Origin: JBMNOZ01 sp050943335
GTDB lineage: Bacteria > Bacillota > Desulfitobacteriia > Desulfitobacteriales > Syntrophobotulaceae
Direction of reading: 5' to 3'
Assembly (NCBI GenBank): GCA_050943335.1
Contig: JBMNOZ010000007.1
Coordinates: 26,404-90,403, forward strand
Length of the DNA: 64,000 bases
Shown: in pieces, positions 49,450 through 58,901 of the stretch
Layout: each line of letters begins with the position of its first letter
Numbering within the stretch: position 1 is the first letter of the stretch
The notes under the pieces: model-generated
Database searches by the model: none
What the model was told of the DNA's origin: nothing
Seen by the model: the letters and a program-made list of their open reading frames with translations, nothing else
Made by a program: the position numbers and the translations under genes

Positions 49450-51930
49450 GTGCAGGATAAATATTTGTTCCAGGAAATAGAGCCTAAATGGCAAAAAGAA
49501 TGGCTGGAAAAAGAAATTGGAAAAACTGATAACGATCCGACGAAGGAAAATTTTTATGCTTTGGCCATGTTCCCATATCCCTCTGGCAATTTGCATATGG
49601 GGCATGTTCGAAATTATTCCATCGTTGATGTAATAGCCCGTTTTAAAAGGATGCGCGGGTACAATGTGCTTCATCCCATTGGGTGGGATGCTTTTGGTTT
49701 ACCTGCCGAAAACGCAGCGATTAAGAACCAAAAGCCTCCGGCAGAATGGACTTGGAAAAACATTGCTAAAATGCGGACCCAGCTGATCGAAATGGGGATC
49801 TCCTATGATTGGGACCGGGAGATAGCGACTTGCCATCCAGAATACTACCGCTGGACCCAGTGGATTTTTATCGAGTTTTATAAACGAGGTTTAGTGTACA
49901 AGAAAAAAGCCGCGGTTAACTGGTGCCCATCCTGCGCCACAGTGTTAGCCAATGAGCAGGTTATAGATGGGGCTTGTGAGCGTTGTGAAACCACGGTTAC
50001 AAAAAAAGATTTAGAACAATGGTTCTTTAAAATAACCGCTTATTCGGAGCAACTTTTAAATGATTTGGACAAACTTCCCGGTTGGCCGGAGAAAGTAAAA
50101 GTTATGCAACGTAATTGGATCGGGCGCTCCGAGGGTGTAGAAGTGAAATTTAAAGTCGAAGGTTTCACAGACCAGATCGAAGTTTATACCACCCGGATAG
50201 ATACGATTTTTGGAGCCAGTTATGTTGTTTTGGCTCCTGAGCATCCCTTGGTTGTTAAACTGGTCAAGGGAACCGAGTATGAAAAAGATGTTTTAGCTTT
50301 TATTGAAAGAATTCAAGGCTTAAATGAGATTGCTCGAACCTCCGTTGATGCTGTAAAAGAGGGAATGTTTATCGGGCGCTATTGTCTTAACCCTTTCAAT
50401 GGGGAAAAAATTCCGATTTGGATAGCGAATTATGTATTGTATGAATACGGAACAGGAGCGGTAATGGGGGTTCCTGGTCACGATGAAAGGGATTTTGAAT
50501 TTGCGACCAAATACAACTTGCCTATTGTTCGCGTTATTCTGGAGCCCGGAATAGACGTTGCAGATAAAGATCTCCCTATGGAGAGCGCTTATACCGGGGA
50601 AGGGACCATGGTTAATTCCGAGGTGTATGACGGTCTGGATAATTGGGTTGCTTGGCAGAAGATGGCTGACAAGCTAGAGGAATTAAAGCTTGGAGAGAGA
50701 AAAATCAATTATCGCTTACGGGATTGGTTGATTTCCCGCCAGCGCTATTGGGGAGCGCCGATTCCCATGATTTATTGTGAAAAATGCGGCACTGTGCCTG
50801 TGCCGAAGGAAGAACTGCCGGTCTTGTTGCCTGAAGATGTGGTCTTTAAAACCGGGAAAAATCCCCTTACTACTACGGAAAGCTTTATTAATACAAAATG
50901 TCCAGAATGCGGAGGAACTGCTAAAAGGGAAACGGATACCATGGACACCTTTATGTGTTCTTCTTGGTATTTTCTCCGTTACTGTGATCCGCGCAATACT
51001 TCCCAAGCTTTTGATAAAGAGCAGGTCGGGAAATGGATGAATGTAGATCAGTACGTTGGTGGTGTGGAACACGCCATTTTACATCTACTATACTCTCGGT
51101 TTTTCACCAAAGCTTTACGGGATTTTGGTTATCTGGAGGTAGATGAACCCTTTGAAAACCTTTTGACCCAGGGAATGGTGTGTATGCACGGGGCCAAAAT
51201 GTCTAAGTCCAAGGGCAATATTGTTACTCCAGAAGAGATAATAAGTAAGTATGGAGCAGATACAGCTCGTTTGTTTATTCTTTTCGCCGCCCCGCCGGAA
51301 CGGGATTTGGAATGGAGCGACCAAGGAGTTGAAGGGTGTTACCGCTTTTTGAACCGAGTTTGGCGTTTAGTAAGCCAAGAAGCGGACTTTCTAAGAAGAG
51401 AACAAACAAGATTAGACAAGGAGAAAACTGGTAGCGAAGCGAAAAAAATGCGCTTTGTTATTCACAATACTATTAAGAGAGTTACCAATGACATCGAAAA
51501 CAGGTTTAATTTCAACACTGCCATCAGCGCTATAATGGAGCTCGTGAACGCCCTTTACCGCTATCGGGATAATAAAGATCTAGACGGGGGAGTTTTTAAG
51601 GAAGGAATTGAAACCACCTTAAAATTATTGGCTCCTTTTGCCCCTCATATTACAGAGGAGTTGTGGCATCAGATAGGATTTGAAAATAGTATTCACTTGG
51701 AGTCCTGGCCGCAAATTGACGAGACCGCTCTGGTCGAAGATAAAATAACTATTGTTTTGCAGGTAAATGGCAAAATAAGGGATAAAGTGCTGGTCCCGGC
51801 GGCAATTTCTAAGGAGGAACTTGAGAGATTAGTCCTGTCCTCCAAGAAATTAGAGCCGTATTTTAACGGTAAGGAAGTAATAAAGGTGATCACAGTCCCC
51901 CGGAAACTGGTTAATGTGGTAGTAAAATAA
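49450..51930 (+). CDS. leuS: Leucine--tRNA ligase
   Basis: 826 residues, GTG start. Class I signatures: MFPYPSGNLHMGHVRNY (HMGH near 48) and GAKMSKSKGNI (near 580). The inserted CP1 editing domain lies at about 225-415 with TTRIDTIFGASY. Two CxxC-type sites occur (CPSC/CERC near 160 and CEKC/CPEC near 440-480). Charges tRNA-Leu. No T-box leader precedes it; it is reached by read-through from rsfS. Confidence 0.97.
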   Translation: MQDKYLFQEIEPKWQKEWLEKEIGKTDNDPTKENFYALAMFPYPSGNLHMGHVRNYSIVDVIARFKRMRGYNVLHPIGWDAFGLPAENAAIKNQKPPAEWTWKNIAKMRTQLIEMGISYDWDREIATCHPEYYRWTQWIFIEFYKRGLVYKKKAAVNWCPSCATVLANEQVIDGACERCETTVTKKDLEQWFFKITAYSEQLLNDLDKLPGWPEKVKVMQRNWIGRSEGVEVKFKVEGFTDQIEVYTTRIDTIFGASYVVLAPEHPLVVKLVKGTEYEKDVLAFIERIQGLNEIARTSVDAVKEGMFIGRYCLNPFNGEKIPIWIANYVLYEYGTGAVMGVPGHDERDFEFATKYNLPIVRVILEPGIDVADKDLPMESAYTGEGTMVNSEVYDGLDNWVAWQKMADKLEELKLGERKINYRLRDWLISRQRYWGAPIPMIYCEKCGTVPVPKEELPVLLPEDVVFKTGKNPLTTTESFINTKCPECGGTAKRETDTMDTFMCSSWYFLRYCDPRNTSQAFDKEQVGKWMNVDQYVGGVEHAILHLLYSRFFTKALRDFGYLEVDEPFENLLTQGMVCMHGAKMSKSKGNIVTPEEIISKYGADTARLFILFAAPPERDLEWSDQGVEGCYRFLNRVWRLVSQEADFLRREQTRLDKEKTGSEAKKMRFVIHNTIKRVTNDIENRFNFNTAISAIMELVNALYRYRDNKDLDGGVFKEGIETTLKLLAPFAPHITEELWHQIGFENSIHLESWPQIDETALVEDKITIVLQVNGKIRDKVLVPAAISKEELERLVLSSKKLEPYFNGKEVIKVITVPRKLVNVVVK

Positions 51931-51946
51931 TAGTTTTAGATTTTCG

Positions 51947-51976
51947 GTCGCTATCTAATTTAGGTAGCGACTTTTT
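51947..51976 (+). terminator. Terminator after leuS
   Basis: GTCGCTA and TAGCGAC with an internal CTA/TAG extension, followed by TTTTT. Confidence 0.8.
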
Positions 51977-52089
51977 CATCTCTTATGTATTTAATTTCTA
52001 AGGAGTGGTAATCTAAATATAGCTCTCTATATCTGCGGAAAATGACGAAAAACGGAGTTTAAACATCCAACTCTAGGGAGATAGCCAGG

Positions 52090-52142
52090 TTGTCATAAGT
52101 TAAAAAAAGTGCTATACTAGTTAACGATTGCAAATAGTATAG
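52090..52142 (+). promoter_or_regulatory. Promoter and candidate operator of the opuC-type operon
   Basis: TTGTCA at 52090-52095 and TATACT at 52113-52118 with a 17-base spacer. CTATACTA (52112-52119) and TAGTATAG (52135-52142) form an inverted repeat with a 15-base spacer over the -10 and start site, a position suited to a repressor. Confidence 0.65.
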
Positions 52143-52169
52143 TGATTTTAATTTTTTGGAGAGAAGGAT

Positions 52170-53297
52170 ATGATACGGTTCGAAAATGTCAGCAAAGAAT
52201 ATAGCGATGGTTTTGAAGCGGTTAAATCGCTAAATCTCGAGATAAAAAAGGGGGAGATATTGGTATTGATCGGCCCTAGCGGCAGTGGAAAGACAACCAC
52301 TATGAAAATGATCAATCGCCTAATCCCCATTTCCAAAGGTAAGATCTTTATTGAAGGAAAAGATATTGAAACCTGGGATCCGGTTCTTTTACGTCGAAAA
52401 ATCGGTTATGTAATTCAACAGATTGGGCTTTTTCCCCATTACACTATAGAAGAGAACATTGCTTTAATTCCAAGGTTAAATAAATGGCCGGAAAGTAAAA
52501 TAAAAAAACGGGTCCAGGAACTACTGGAGATGGTTGAGCTGGATCCAAAAATTTACGCTCAGCGCTATCCGAAAGAGCTTTCTGGAGGCCAACAGCAAAG
52601 AATCGGGGTTGTGCGCGCCTTAGCTGCCAATCCAGATATTATTTTAATGGATGAGCCTTTTGGGGCTCTTGATCCTATTACCAGGGAACAATTACAGGAT
52701 GAATTATTGAAAATCCAAGAAGAGATGAAGAAAACCATTGTCTTTGTTACTCACGACATGGACGAAGCTCTAAAACTGGGAGATAGGATTGCGATTATGA
52801 AAGATGGCGAATTACTCCAGTTAGACACCCCCGATAAGCTTTTGAGGGCCCCGGCTTTAGGATTTGTGGAAGAATTTATTGGCAAAAAGAGGATTTATCA
52901 CAATCCGGAGTTTGTGCCCGTCACTGATATTATGCGGGATAATCCGGCCACGACTTTACCCGGGAGAACACCGGCTTTAGCGATTAACATTATGCGTCAA
53001 CGCAAGACAGATACGTTAATTGTCAGCGACGGCCGAGGGAAACTATTAGGAATTGTATCCGGATTTGATTTGCAGGCCAATAAGGACAAGGTCTCCAGCG
53101 TTGAAGATATTATGAAACCAGCCGAGCCGGTCTTGGATAGCAGTGCTACGGCTAAAGATGCATTAATGAAAATCACCCAAGCACCCTTCGGTATTATCCC
53201 CGTGGTTGACGAAGCGGGCAAGGTTGTTGGGGTAGTAACCCGGGGTTCGCTCTTAAGTTTTTTTGTCAATCAATGGAATGAGGAGGATGAATCATGA
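52170..53297 (+). CDS. opuCA: Quaternary-amine ABC transporter, ATP-binding subunit with CBS pair
   Basis: 375 residues, RBS GGAGAGAAGG. ABC ATPase: Walker A GPSGSGKTTT (near 35), Q-loop QQIGLFPH, signature LSGGQQQR (near 140), Walker B IILMDEPFGALD (near 160), switch His in VFVTHDMDEA. The C-terminal 120 residues hold two CBS motifs (VTDIMRDNPATTL; EDIMKPAEPVL), which sense ionic strength in OpuA-type osmolyte importers. Closest type by architecture is the glycine betaine/carnitine/choline importer OpuC. The last 4 bases overlap the permease gene. Confidence 0.92.
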   Translation: MIRFENVSKEYSDGFEAVKSLNLEIKKGEILVLIGPSGSGKTTTMKMINRLIPISKGKIFIEGKDIETWDPVLLRRKIGYVIQQIGLFPHYTIEENIALIPRLNKWPESKIKKRVQELLEMVELDPKIYAQRYPKELSGGQQQRIGVVRALAANPDIILMDEPFGALDPITREQLQDELLKIQEEMKKTIVFVTHDMDEALKLGDRIAIMKDGELLQLDTPDKLLRAPALGFVEEFIGKKRIYHNPEFVPVTDIMRDNPATTLPGRTPALAINIMRQRKTDTLIVSDGRGKLLGIVSGFDLQANKDKVSSVEDIMKPAEPVLDSSATAKDALMKITQAPFGIIPVVDEAGKVVGVVTRGSLLSFFVNQWNEEDES

Positions 53298-53950
53298 GTG
53301 GGCAATCCTTAGGGGCCCAAATTGCGCACCAAATTCAAATGCGCTGGATGGACTTAATAGAGGCCCTGTTTCAACATATCCAACTCGTCGCTTTTTCGAT
53401 GCTGATAGCTATCCTGATCGGGATTCCGCTAGGGATACTTATTACCCGGGTTAGATTTCTAGAAGGAGTCGTTTTAGGAGGCGCCGGTATCCTGCAAACC
53501 ATTCCGAGTCTGGCGCTTCTAGGGTTTATGATTCCTATTTTCGGCATCGGGGTCAAAACAGCTATCGCAGCGCTGTTTCTCTACTCTTTATTGCCCATTA
53601 TTCGAAATACATTTACCGGGATTAAAGATGTGGATCGTTCAACTATTGAAGCGGCCAGAGGCATGGGCATGACTAATAGACAAATCTTATTAAAGGTTGA
53701 ACTGCCGCTATCTTTAAGTGTCATCATGGCTGGGATCAGAACAGCTACGGTTATAAATGTCGGTACCGCAACCCTGGCGGCTTTTATAGGGGCGGGAGGC
53801 CTAGGAGATTTTATTTTTATTGGCATTTCCCGAAACATTGACGCCCTGGTACTTATTGGAGCTTTCCCGGCGGCTGTATTGGCTCTTATTTTAGATTGGT
53901 TGCTCGGTCGCTTGGAGAAAATAACAACCCCTCGGGGTTTAAGGGTCTAA
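53294..53950 (+). CDS. opuCB: Quaternary-amine ABC transporter, permease
   Basis: 218 residues; ATG overlaps the opuCA stop. Five or six hydrophobic segments and the permease EAA-like loop TIEAARGMGMTNRQILLKVELP (split near 116-137). AFIGAGGLGDFIFIGISRN near residue 158 is typical of OpuC/ProW-type permeases. It is the only permease in the operon; the usual second one (OpuCD) is not present, so a homodimer is expected. Confidence 0.92.
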   Translation: MSGQSLGAQIAHQIQMRWMDLIEALFQHIQLVAFSMLIAILIGIPLGILITRVRFLEGVVLGGAGILQTIPSLALLGFMIPIFGIGVKTAIAALFLYSLLPIIRNTFTGIKDVDRSTIEAARGMGMTNRQILLKVELPLSLSVIMAGIRTATVINVGTATLAAFIGAGGLGDFIFIGISRNIDALVLIGAFPAAVLALILDWLLGRLEKITTPRGLRV

Positions 53951-53991
53951 AGTATACTGTTTATTTGTGGTAAAGAAAGGGGAAGTAGGTT

Positions 53992-54879
53992 ATGAAAAAG
54001 AAAATTCTAAACTTGTTTATGGTCGCAGTTATTGCTATTGCTTTCTGCGGCTGTGGTTCAGCCGGCGGGGGGGAAGGGAAAATCACCGTTGGCTCTAAAA
54101 ACTACACAGAAAACATTGTTTTAGCCCATATAATGGCGGAATTAATTGAAGCGAAAACCGATCTCACAGTGGAGCGGAAAGTGAATTTAGGCGGGTCAAA
54201 TGTAGCCTGGAAGGCCTTGGAGAATAACGATATCCAACTCCATCCAGAATATACAGGGACAATTGTTTCCGGCTATTTTCAAGAAGAAACCAGCTCTGCC
54301 GAGGAAACCTTAGTACGGGCCCAAGAATTGGCCAATCAATCGGGTTTCAAACTTCTGGAGCCCTTTGGAATGAATAATACCTATACTTTGGCAGTAACGA
54401 AAGAAACCGCTGAAAAATATAATTTAAAAACTTTCAGCGATTTAGCGCGGGAATCCGAAAAACTTATTTTGGGCTGCGATTTTGAATTTATCGATCGGGC
54501 TGACGGCTACCCGGGACTGCAGAGGGTTTACAATATGAATTTTAAAGAGGTAAAAGGAATGGATCACGGCATTAAATACCGTTCTCAAAAGGAAAAACAA
54601 GTAGATGTTATCGATGCTTTTGCTACCGATGGCCAGTTGAAAGTCCATGATCTGGTAATACTTGAAGATGATAAGGAATTTTTCCCTCCCTATCACGGCC
54701 TGCCTATTATTCGTCAAGACACCCTTGAGCAATACCCCGAACTCGAAGAGGTCTTAAAACTTTTGGCAGGAATAGTCGATGATTCAACCATGCAGGAACT
54801 CAACGCTTTAGTAGACGAAGAAGGAATGAAAGCGGAAACGGTAGCGCGGGATTTCCTGGTTTCTAAAGGTTTAATCTAA
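53992..54879 (+). CDS. opuCC: Quaternary-amine ABC transporter, substrate-binding lipoprotein
   Basis: 295 residues. N-terminal lipoprotein signal (MKKKILNLFMVAVIAIAFCG, lipobox near Cys20/Cys22). The mature part has VGSKNYTENIVLAHIMAELI (near 34) and NNDIQLHPEYTGTIV (near 78), the OpuAC-type II binding fold for choline, betaine or carnitine. Position after the permease gene completes a three-gene importer. Exact ligand not predictable. Confidence 0.92.
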   Translation: MKKKILNLFMVAVIAIAFCGCGSAGGGEGKITVGSKNYTENIVLAHIMAELIEAKTDLTVERKVNLGGSNVAWKALENNDIQLHPEYTGTIVSGYFQEETSSAEETLVRAQELANQSGFKLLEPFGMNNTYTLAVTKETAEKYNLKTFSDLARESEKLILGCDFEFIDRADGYPGLQRVYNMNFKEVKGMDHGIKYRSQKEKQVDVIDAFATDGQLKVHDLVILEDDKEFFPPYHGLPIIRQDTLEQYPELEEVLKLLAGIVDDSTMQELNALVDEEGMKAETVARDFLVSKGLI

Positions 54880-54897
54880 ACATAATTTAAGCGCCAT

Positions 54898-54925
54898 AAA
54901 AAAGAACCCCTGGGGTTCTTTTTTT
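54898..54925 (+). terminator. Terminator after the opuC-type operon
   Basis: AAAGAACCCC and GGGGTTCTTT, almost no loop, followed by T residues. Confidence 0.85.
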
Positions 54926-55029
54926 GTTCTCCCTTTCAGGAATATTATTTATTTTCCAGTCCATGCAAAAGCAGGGAAATGGAAAATTATGGAGAATAAT
55001 ATCGAAAACACCTGGAAGGAGTTTCTCAA

Positions 55030-55602
55030 TTGGAGCGCAAGCTAAAAATACTTTGGTGGGGGATTTTCGGAATTCTCTTCGCTGCAGCGGCGGTTAAGTT
55101 TATGTTGCCGGTGAAGTCCACGGCAACCATTGAAGAGCTGCAGGGCAGTAGAGAGATTGTGGTTTATGTGACAGGGGCGGTTCAAAAGCCCGGTCTATAT
55201 CGCCTGCCTTTAGATTCTAGACTGGATGATGTGTTAAAAGAGGCCCGTCTAAAAGCTGAGGCTGATAGAGATAATCTAAATCCTGCTCAAAAGCTAAAGG
55301 ACGGTCAAAAAATTGTTATTCCCTACCGGGAAACAGATTTAGAATCGGACACCGGCTCTAATCTGTCCGGAACTCCAGCGAAAAAGAACTCCGAGGGCTC
55401 AACAAGCAGAGTAAATATTAATAAAGCCGGTTTGGAAGAGCTTAGCTCTCTCCCTGGAATTGGGCCCGTTTTGGCGCAACGGATTATTGACTACCGGGAG
55501 GAAAATGGTTTCTTTACCAGCGTGGAAGACATTCAAAATGTATCCGGTATTGGGCCTAAAAAATATGAAATGCTGGTCGAGAAAATCACCATCGGACCTT
55601 AA
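55030..55602 (+). CDS. comEA: Competence protein ComEA (DNA receptor)
   Basis: 190 residues; TTG start with GGAAGGAG upstream. One N-terminal membrane segment (8-25), SLBB-like domain (VVYVTGAVQKPGLYRLPLDS near 42), a flexible linker (about 105-125, Ser/Gly/Thr), and a C-terminal helix-hairpin-helix pair (VNINKAGLEELSSLPGIGPV near 128, then QNVSGIGPKKYEML). It binds double-stranded DNA outside the membrane. comEC follows in 22 bases. Confidence 0.93.
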   Translation: MERKLKILWWGIFGILFAAAAVKFMLPVKSTATIEELQGSREIVVYVTGAVQKPGLYRLPLDSRLDDVLKEARLKAEADRDNLNPAQKLKDGQKIVIPYRETDLESDTGSNLSGTPAKKNSEGSTSRVNINKAGLEELSSLPGIGPVLAQRIIDYREENGFFTSVEDIQNVSGIGPKKYEMLVEKITIGP

Positions 55603-55624
55603 AGTTGGGAGGGGGTTGGGGAGA

Positions 55625-58063
55625 GTGAGGGATAAACTAACCCGCCCGGCAGTTGCCATAATCCTCGGCGTGGTAATGGCCGTATACTGTAAACAGGAAG
55701 TCAGAATTTGGGTTCTGGCTTTATTAATTTTAGGATTTTGGGGATTAATCGCTTTTTGGAAGCCTAAGGATTTCTGGGGAAAGATCTCCAGACCAGAGGT
55801 TTTGCTCTTGGCAGTCGGGGTCCTGAGCGGATTTCTTTATGGTCTAAGCGCAGAGAAGATAATTCTCAAACCCTATATTCAAAAAAATATCCAAGTGGAG
55901 GGCTGTTTAAGCACTTGGTCTATCGATCAGCAAAGCGGTCAAGGGATAATTGTTTTAGACGAGCAATTTAGAAAGGAATTCTCCCTGGGTGATAAATACA
56001 CCCTCAGGGTTTTCCCGAAAAGCGACCGCGGCTATGAAAAGGGATGGGAACAAGTTCAGGCTGGTGACCGCTTAAGAATAAGGGGCAAGCTGGAGCATCC
56101 TTCGCGTCCTGGAACAAAAGGCCAATTTGATCTTCCTCTTTATAATGCGGTCCGGGGCCTAAGCGGAACGATCACCGCTACCGGGGAAGTTCTAATATTG
56201 GAAAGAGGCCGGACCAATCTGGCTTGGAGCATCCGCCAAAAGATTCGGCAGAATTTGATGAAATATTGGCCTGAGGAAGCTGGGATCCTAGAAGGTATAC
56301 TTTTCGGGGATAAAAGGGGTATTCCGGTCCAGGCTTTGGAAATGTACAAAGCGACTGGTGTAATGCATGTCTTTGCTGCTTCTGGAGCCAATGTAGCCTT
56401 TGTGATAGCCTTGGTTTGGACTTTATTTTTCTTTTTGCCCAAAAAATATCGAACCGGAGCTACCTTAGCAGTCATGGTTCTCTATGCTGCCCTTTGTCAG
56501 GGAAACCCTCCTATTTTAAGAGCAACAATTCTGGGAGCGATTGTCTTAAGTGGGAGACTTGGCCGGGGCAAAGTACCATCTTTACGGTGGTTGACTTATG
56601 TAGCCCTGATATTGATAATTTATAGACCCTTGTATGTAAAAGATGTCAGTTTTCAATTATCTTTTATCGCTACCGGGGGTATTTTGGTCCTGGGTCCGCT
56701 TTTGGAAAAACTTAAAGGTCTCCGCCGCCTGCCCCAGCCTTTTAATTTAGCCGCTGCTGTGGCTTTGGGAGCTCAAATTGCTATTCTGCCGATCTTAATA
56801 GAAGTCTTTCACCGCGTTTCGCTGGCGGGTTTTATAACAAATGTTTTTATGATTTTTTTCTTAGGGATTGTGCTCCAGCTAGGACTTCTGGGTTGTTTTT
56901 TTCTTTGGTTTCCTGCTTTAAGTTTCATCTTCTTTCAAACTGCTTTTTGGGTGTTGAAAGCTGTAAATGTAATCTTGGATTTTGTTGCTTCCCTTCCCGG
57001 GGCTTACTTTTGGGTTTTAAACCCGGGCTTTCTATTTTGGATTATCTGGTATGGGGCTTTGTTTTTCTTCCTCGAGGATAGAGAAAAACTCGGGTTTATT
57101 CTGAGGGTTCAACTTAGGAGGATTAAGGGTCTACTCCTGAAAGTTTTCCCGCGCTGGGAAGGATTGTCGAGGGAGAATGGGGCAGGGATATTAAAATGTA
57201 AAAAGGGACAGAGGTATTTAGCCTTCGGTTTGGTAATCTTGTTTTTCTTCTATGGAGCTTTTGTACGGACTCCGGCCCGAATGACTGTTACTTTTCTTGA
57301 TGTGGGGCAGGGAGATTGCATAATTATCCAGACGGCTCGAGAACAATTAGTTGTAGATACCGGCTTTCGGACTGAAAAGTTTGATGCTGGGGAACGAATT
57401 TTGCTTCCCTATTTAATGGAAAACAGGGTCGGTTCTTTGGATATGGTTTTTATTACTCACGAGGATAGTGATCATCTCGGAGGCGCCAGATCCTTACTAA
57501 CGAATTTGCCGGTGCAGGTAGTGGCGATTCCGGAATTAACCTCGGAAGTGGAGATTTTAGCTTGGGAGGAAGGGATCCCGTCGAACATTTTATATGATCC
57601 AGATAAATTGAAGAGGCTTAAAGCAGGGGATAGAATTAATTTTTCCTCGGGTTTGAATATTGAGGTTCTCGCTCCGGTGTATAGGGGAGGGAATTCTGAG
57701 AACCCCAACCGGCGCTCTTTGGTGTTGCTCCTCTCCTATCTCGGAGTAAAGATTTTGCTTACCGGGGATCTGGAGATGGAGGAGATGCAAGAAATTAGGG
57801 CTCGAGGTGTCCCTTGGGATGCGGATTTTCTTAAGATTCCTCACCACGGCAGTAAAGGATCTTTAGATCCCCTTTGGTTTGACGAAACTAATCCGCAGGC
57901 GGTATTCATTTCGGTTGGGGCTAATAGTTACGGCCATCCGGCACCGGAAGTTCTCGCTTATTGGGAGGAAAGAGGAATACCGGTCTTCCGCACTGACCTC
58001 CACGGTACCATCATTTTGGAAATTGATAACCGGGGAGCCACTATTTTCCCAGGGCGGAAATAG
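55625..58063 (+). CDS. comEC: DNA internalization protein ComEC/Rec2
   Basis: 812 residues from the GTG at 55625, with GGGAGGGGG upstream; a longer frame overlaps comEA and is rejected. Several N-terminal membrane segments, an OB-like external domain (DUF4131, about 80-200), the Competence channel domain (about 215-480, with MHVFAASGANVAFV), and a C-terminal beta-lactamase-like domain (about 555-812) with VGQGDCIIIQT, ITHEDSDHLGG and IPHHGSKGS. Single-stranded DNA import channel with a probable nuclease domain. Complete, no frameshift. Confidence 0.94.
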   Translation: MRDKLTRPAVAIILGVVMAVYCKQEVRIWVLALLILGFWGLIAFWKPKDFWGKISRPEVLLLAVGVLSGFLYGLSAEKIILKPYIQKNIQVEGCLSTWSIDQQSGQGIIVLDEQFRKEFSLGDKYTLRVFPKSDRGYEKGWEQVQAGDRLRIRGKLEHPSRPGTKGQFDLPLYNAVRGLSGTITATGEVLILERGRTNLAWSIRQKIRQNLMKYWPEEAGILEGILFGDKRGIPVQALEMYKATGVMHVFAASGANVAFVIALVWTLFFFLPKKYRTGATLAVMVLYAALCQGNPPILRATILGAIVLSGRLGRGKVPSLRWLTYVALILIIYRPLYVKDVSFQLSFIATGGILVLGPLLEKLKGLRRLPQPFNLAAAVALGAQIAILPILIEVFHRVSLAGFITNVFMIFFLGIVLQLGLLGCFFLWFPALSFIFFQTAFWVLKAVNVILDFVASLPGAYFWVLNPGFLFWIIWYGALFFFLEDREKLGFILRVQLRRIKGLLLKVFPRWEGLSRENGAGILKCKKGQRYLAFGLVILFFFYGAFVRTPARMTVTFLDVGQGDCIIIQTAREQLVVDTGFRTEKFDAGERILLPYLMENRVGSLDMVFITHEDSDHLGGARSLLTNLPVQVVAIPELTSEVEILAWEEGIPSNILYDPDKLKRLKAGDRINFSSGLNIEVLAPVYRGGNSENPNRRSLVLLLSYLGVKILLTGDLEMEEMQEIRARGVPWDADFLKIPHHGSKGSLDPLWFDETNPQAVFISVGANSYGHPAPEVLAYWEERGIPVFRTDLHGTIILEIDNRGATIFPGRK

Positions 58064-58141
58064 GCTTCGATTTCTAAATCTGAGCAAAGTTGTGATATAA
58101 TCAAGAAACATGTAAACATTTTTTTAAAAGGAGCTTAGACT

Positions 58142-58678
58142 ATGGCAAAAGAAAACCCGATTGTGACCATTGAAATGAGAAATGGAGAGATTATTAAGGC
58201 GGAGCTTTACCCGGAAATAGCTCCCAATACCGTTAGAAACTTTATTTACCTGATCGAAAAAGGATTTTACGATGGTTTGATTTTTCACCGCGTTATTCCC
58301 GGCTTTATGATCCAGGGCGGCTGTCCGAAAAAAACGGGCGCGGGAGGACCGGGTTATAGTATTAAGGGCGAGTTTTCTGCGAATGGGTTTAAGAACGATT
58401 TAAAACATACTCGGGGAGTCTTATCCATGGCTCGGACCAATGAGCCGGATTCGGCCGGATCTCAGTTCTTTATTATGGTCGCTGATGCTCCGCATCTTGA
58501 CGGCCAATATGCCGCTTTCGGCAAAGTTATTCTAGGCATGGAGACGGTGGATAAAATTGTAGCGGCAGAAACAAATTTTCAGGACCGGCCGATATTAGAA
58601 CAAAAAATTAGGTCGATGACCGTGGATACTAAAGGCGTTTCTTATGGCAAACCGGAGAAGGTCGGGGAAGAAAAATAA
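58142..58678 (+). CDS. Cyclophilin-type peptidyl-prolyl isomerase
   Basis: 178 residues, RBS AAAAGGAG. Cyclophilin fold: GFYDGLIFHRVIPGFMIQGG (catalytic FHR, near 40), SMARTNEPDSAGSQFFIMVA (near 97), LDGQYAAFGKVILGME (near 120). No signal peptide, so cytoplasmic. Single-gene unit with its own terminator. Confidence 0.95.
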   Translation: MAKENPIVTIEMRNGEIIKAELYPEIAPNTVRNFIYLIEKGFYDGLIFHRVIPGFMIQGGCPKKTGAGGPGYSIKGEFSANGFKNDLKHTRGVLSMARTNEPDSAGSQFFIMVADAPHLDGQYAAFGKVILGMETVDKIVAAETNFQDRPILEQKIRSMTVDTKGVSYGKPEKVGEEK

Positions 58679-58765
58679 AAAAATTTAAACTAGCGTGAAT
58701 AAAATGAGGAAGGGGATGGAAATACTACTAAATGAACATCTCTTTTCTCCTCCTCTTTCTTTTTT

Positions 58766-58794
58766 CCCCTTCCATTTGGGAAGGGGGTTTTTTT
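58766..58794 (+). terminator. Terminator after the cyclophilin gene
   Basis: CCCCTTCC and GGAAGGGG around ATTT(G), followed by seven T. GGAAGGGG near 58710 could pair with the left arm as an alternative fold. Confidence 0.75.
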
Positions 58795-58901
58795 CTGCTC
58801 AAAAAGCATTGTTTTTTGATTTTTAAAATTATGGTAAGATAAAGGTAAATTAAGTTTTTTATAGAAAAAATAAACAATTTTGGAAAAAGGGGTGGCGATA
58901 G

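Noticed and set aside
58690..58900. Riboswitch-like switch before the chemoreceptor-like gene
   Set aside because: GGAAGGGG near 58710 could compete with the terminator stem, but the terminator is placed to end the cyclophilin gene and no known aptamer pattern is seen.
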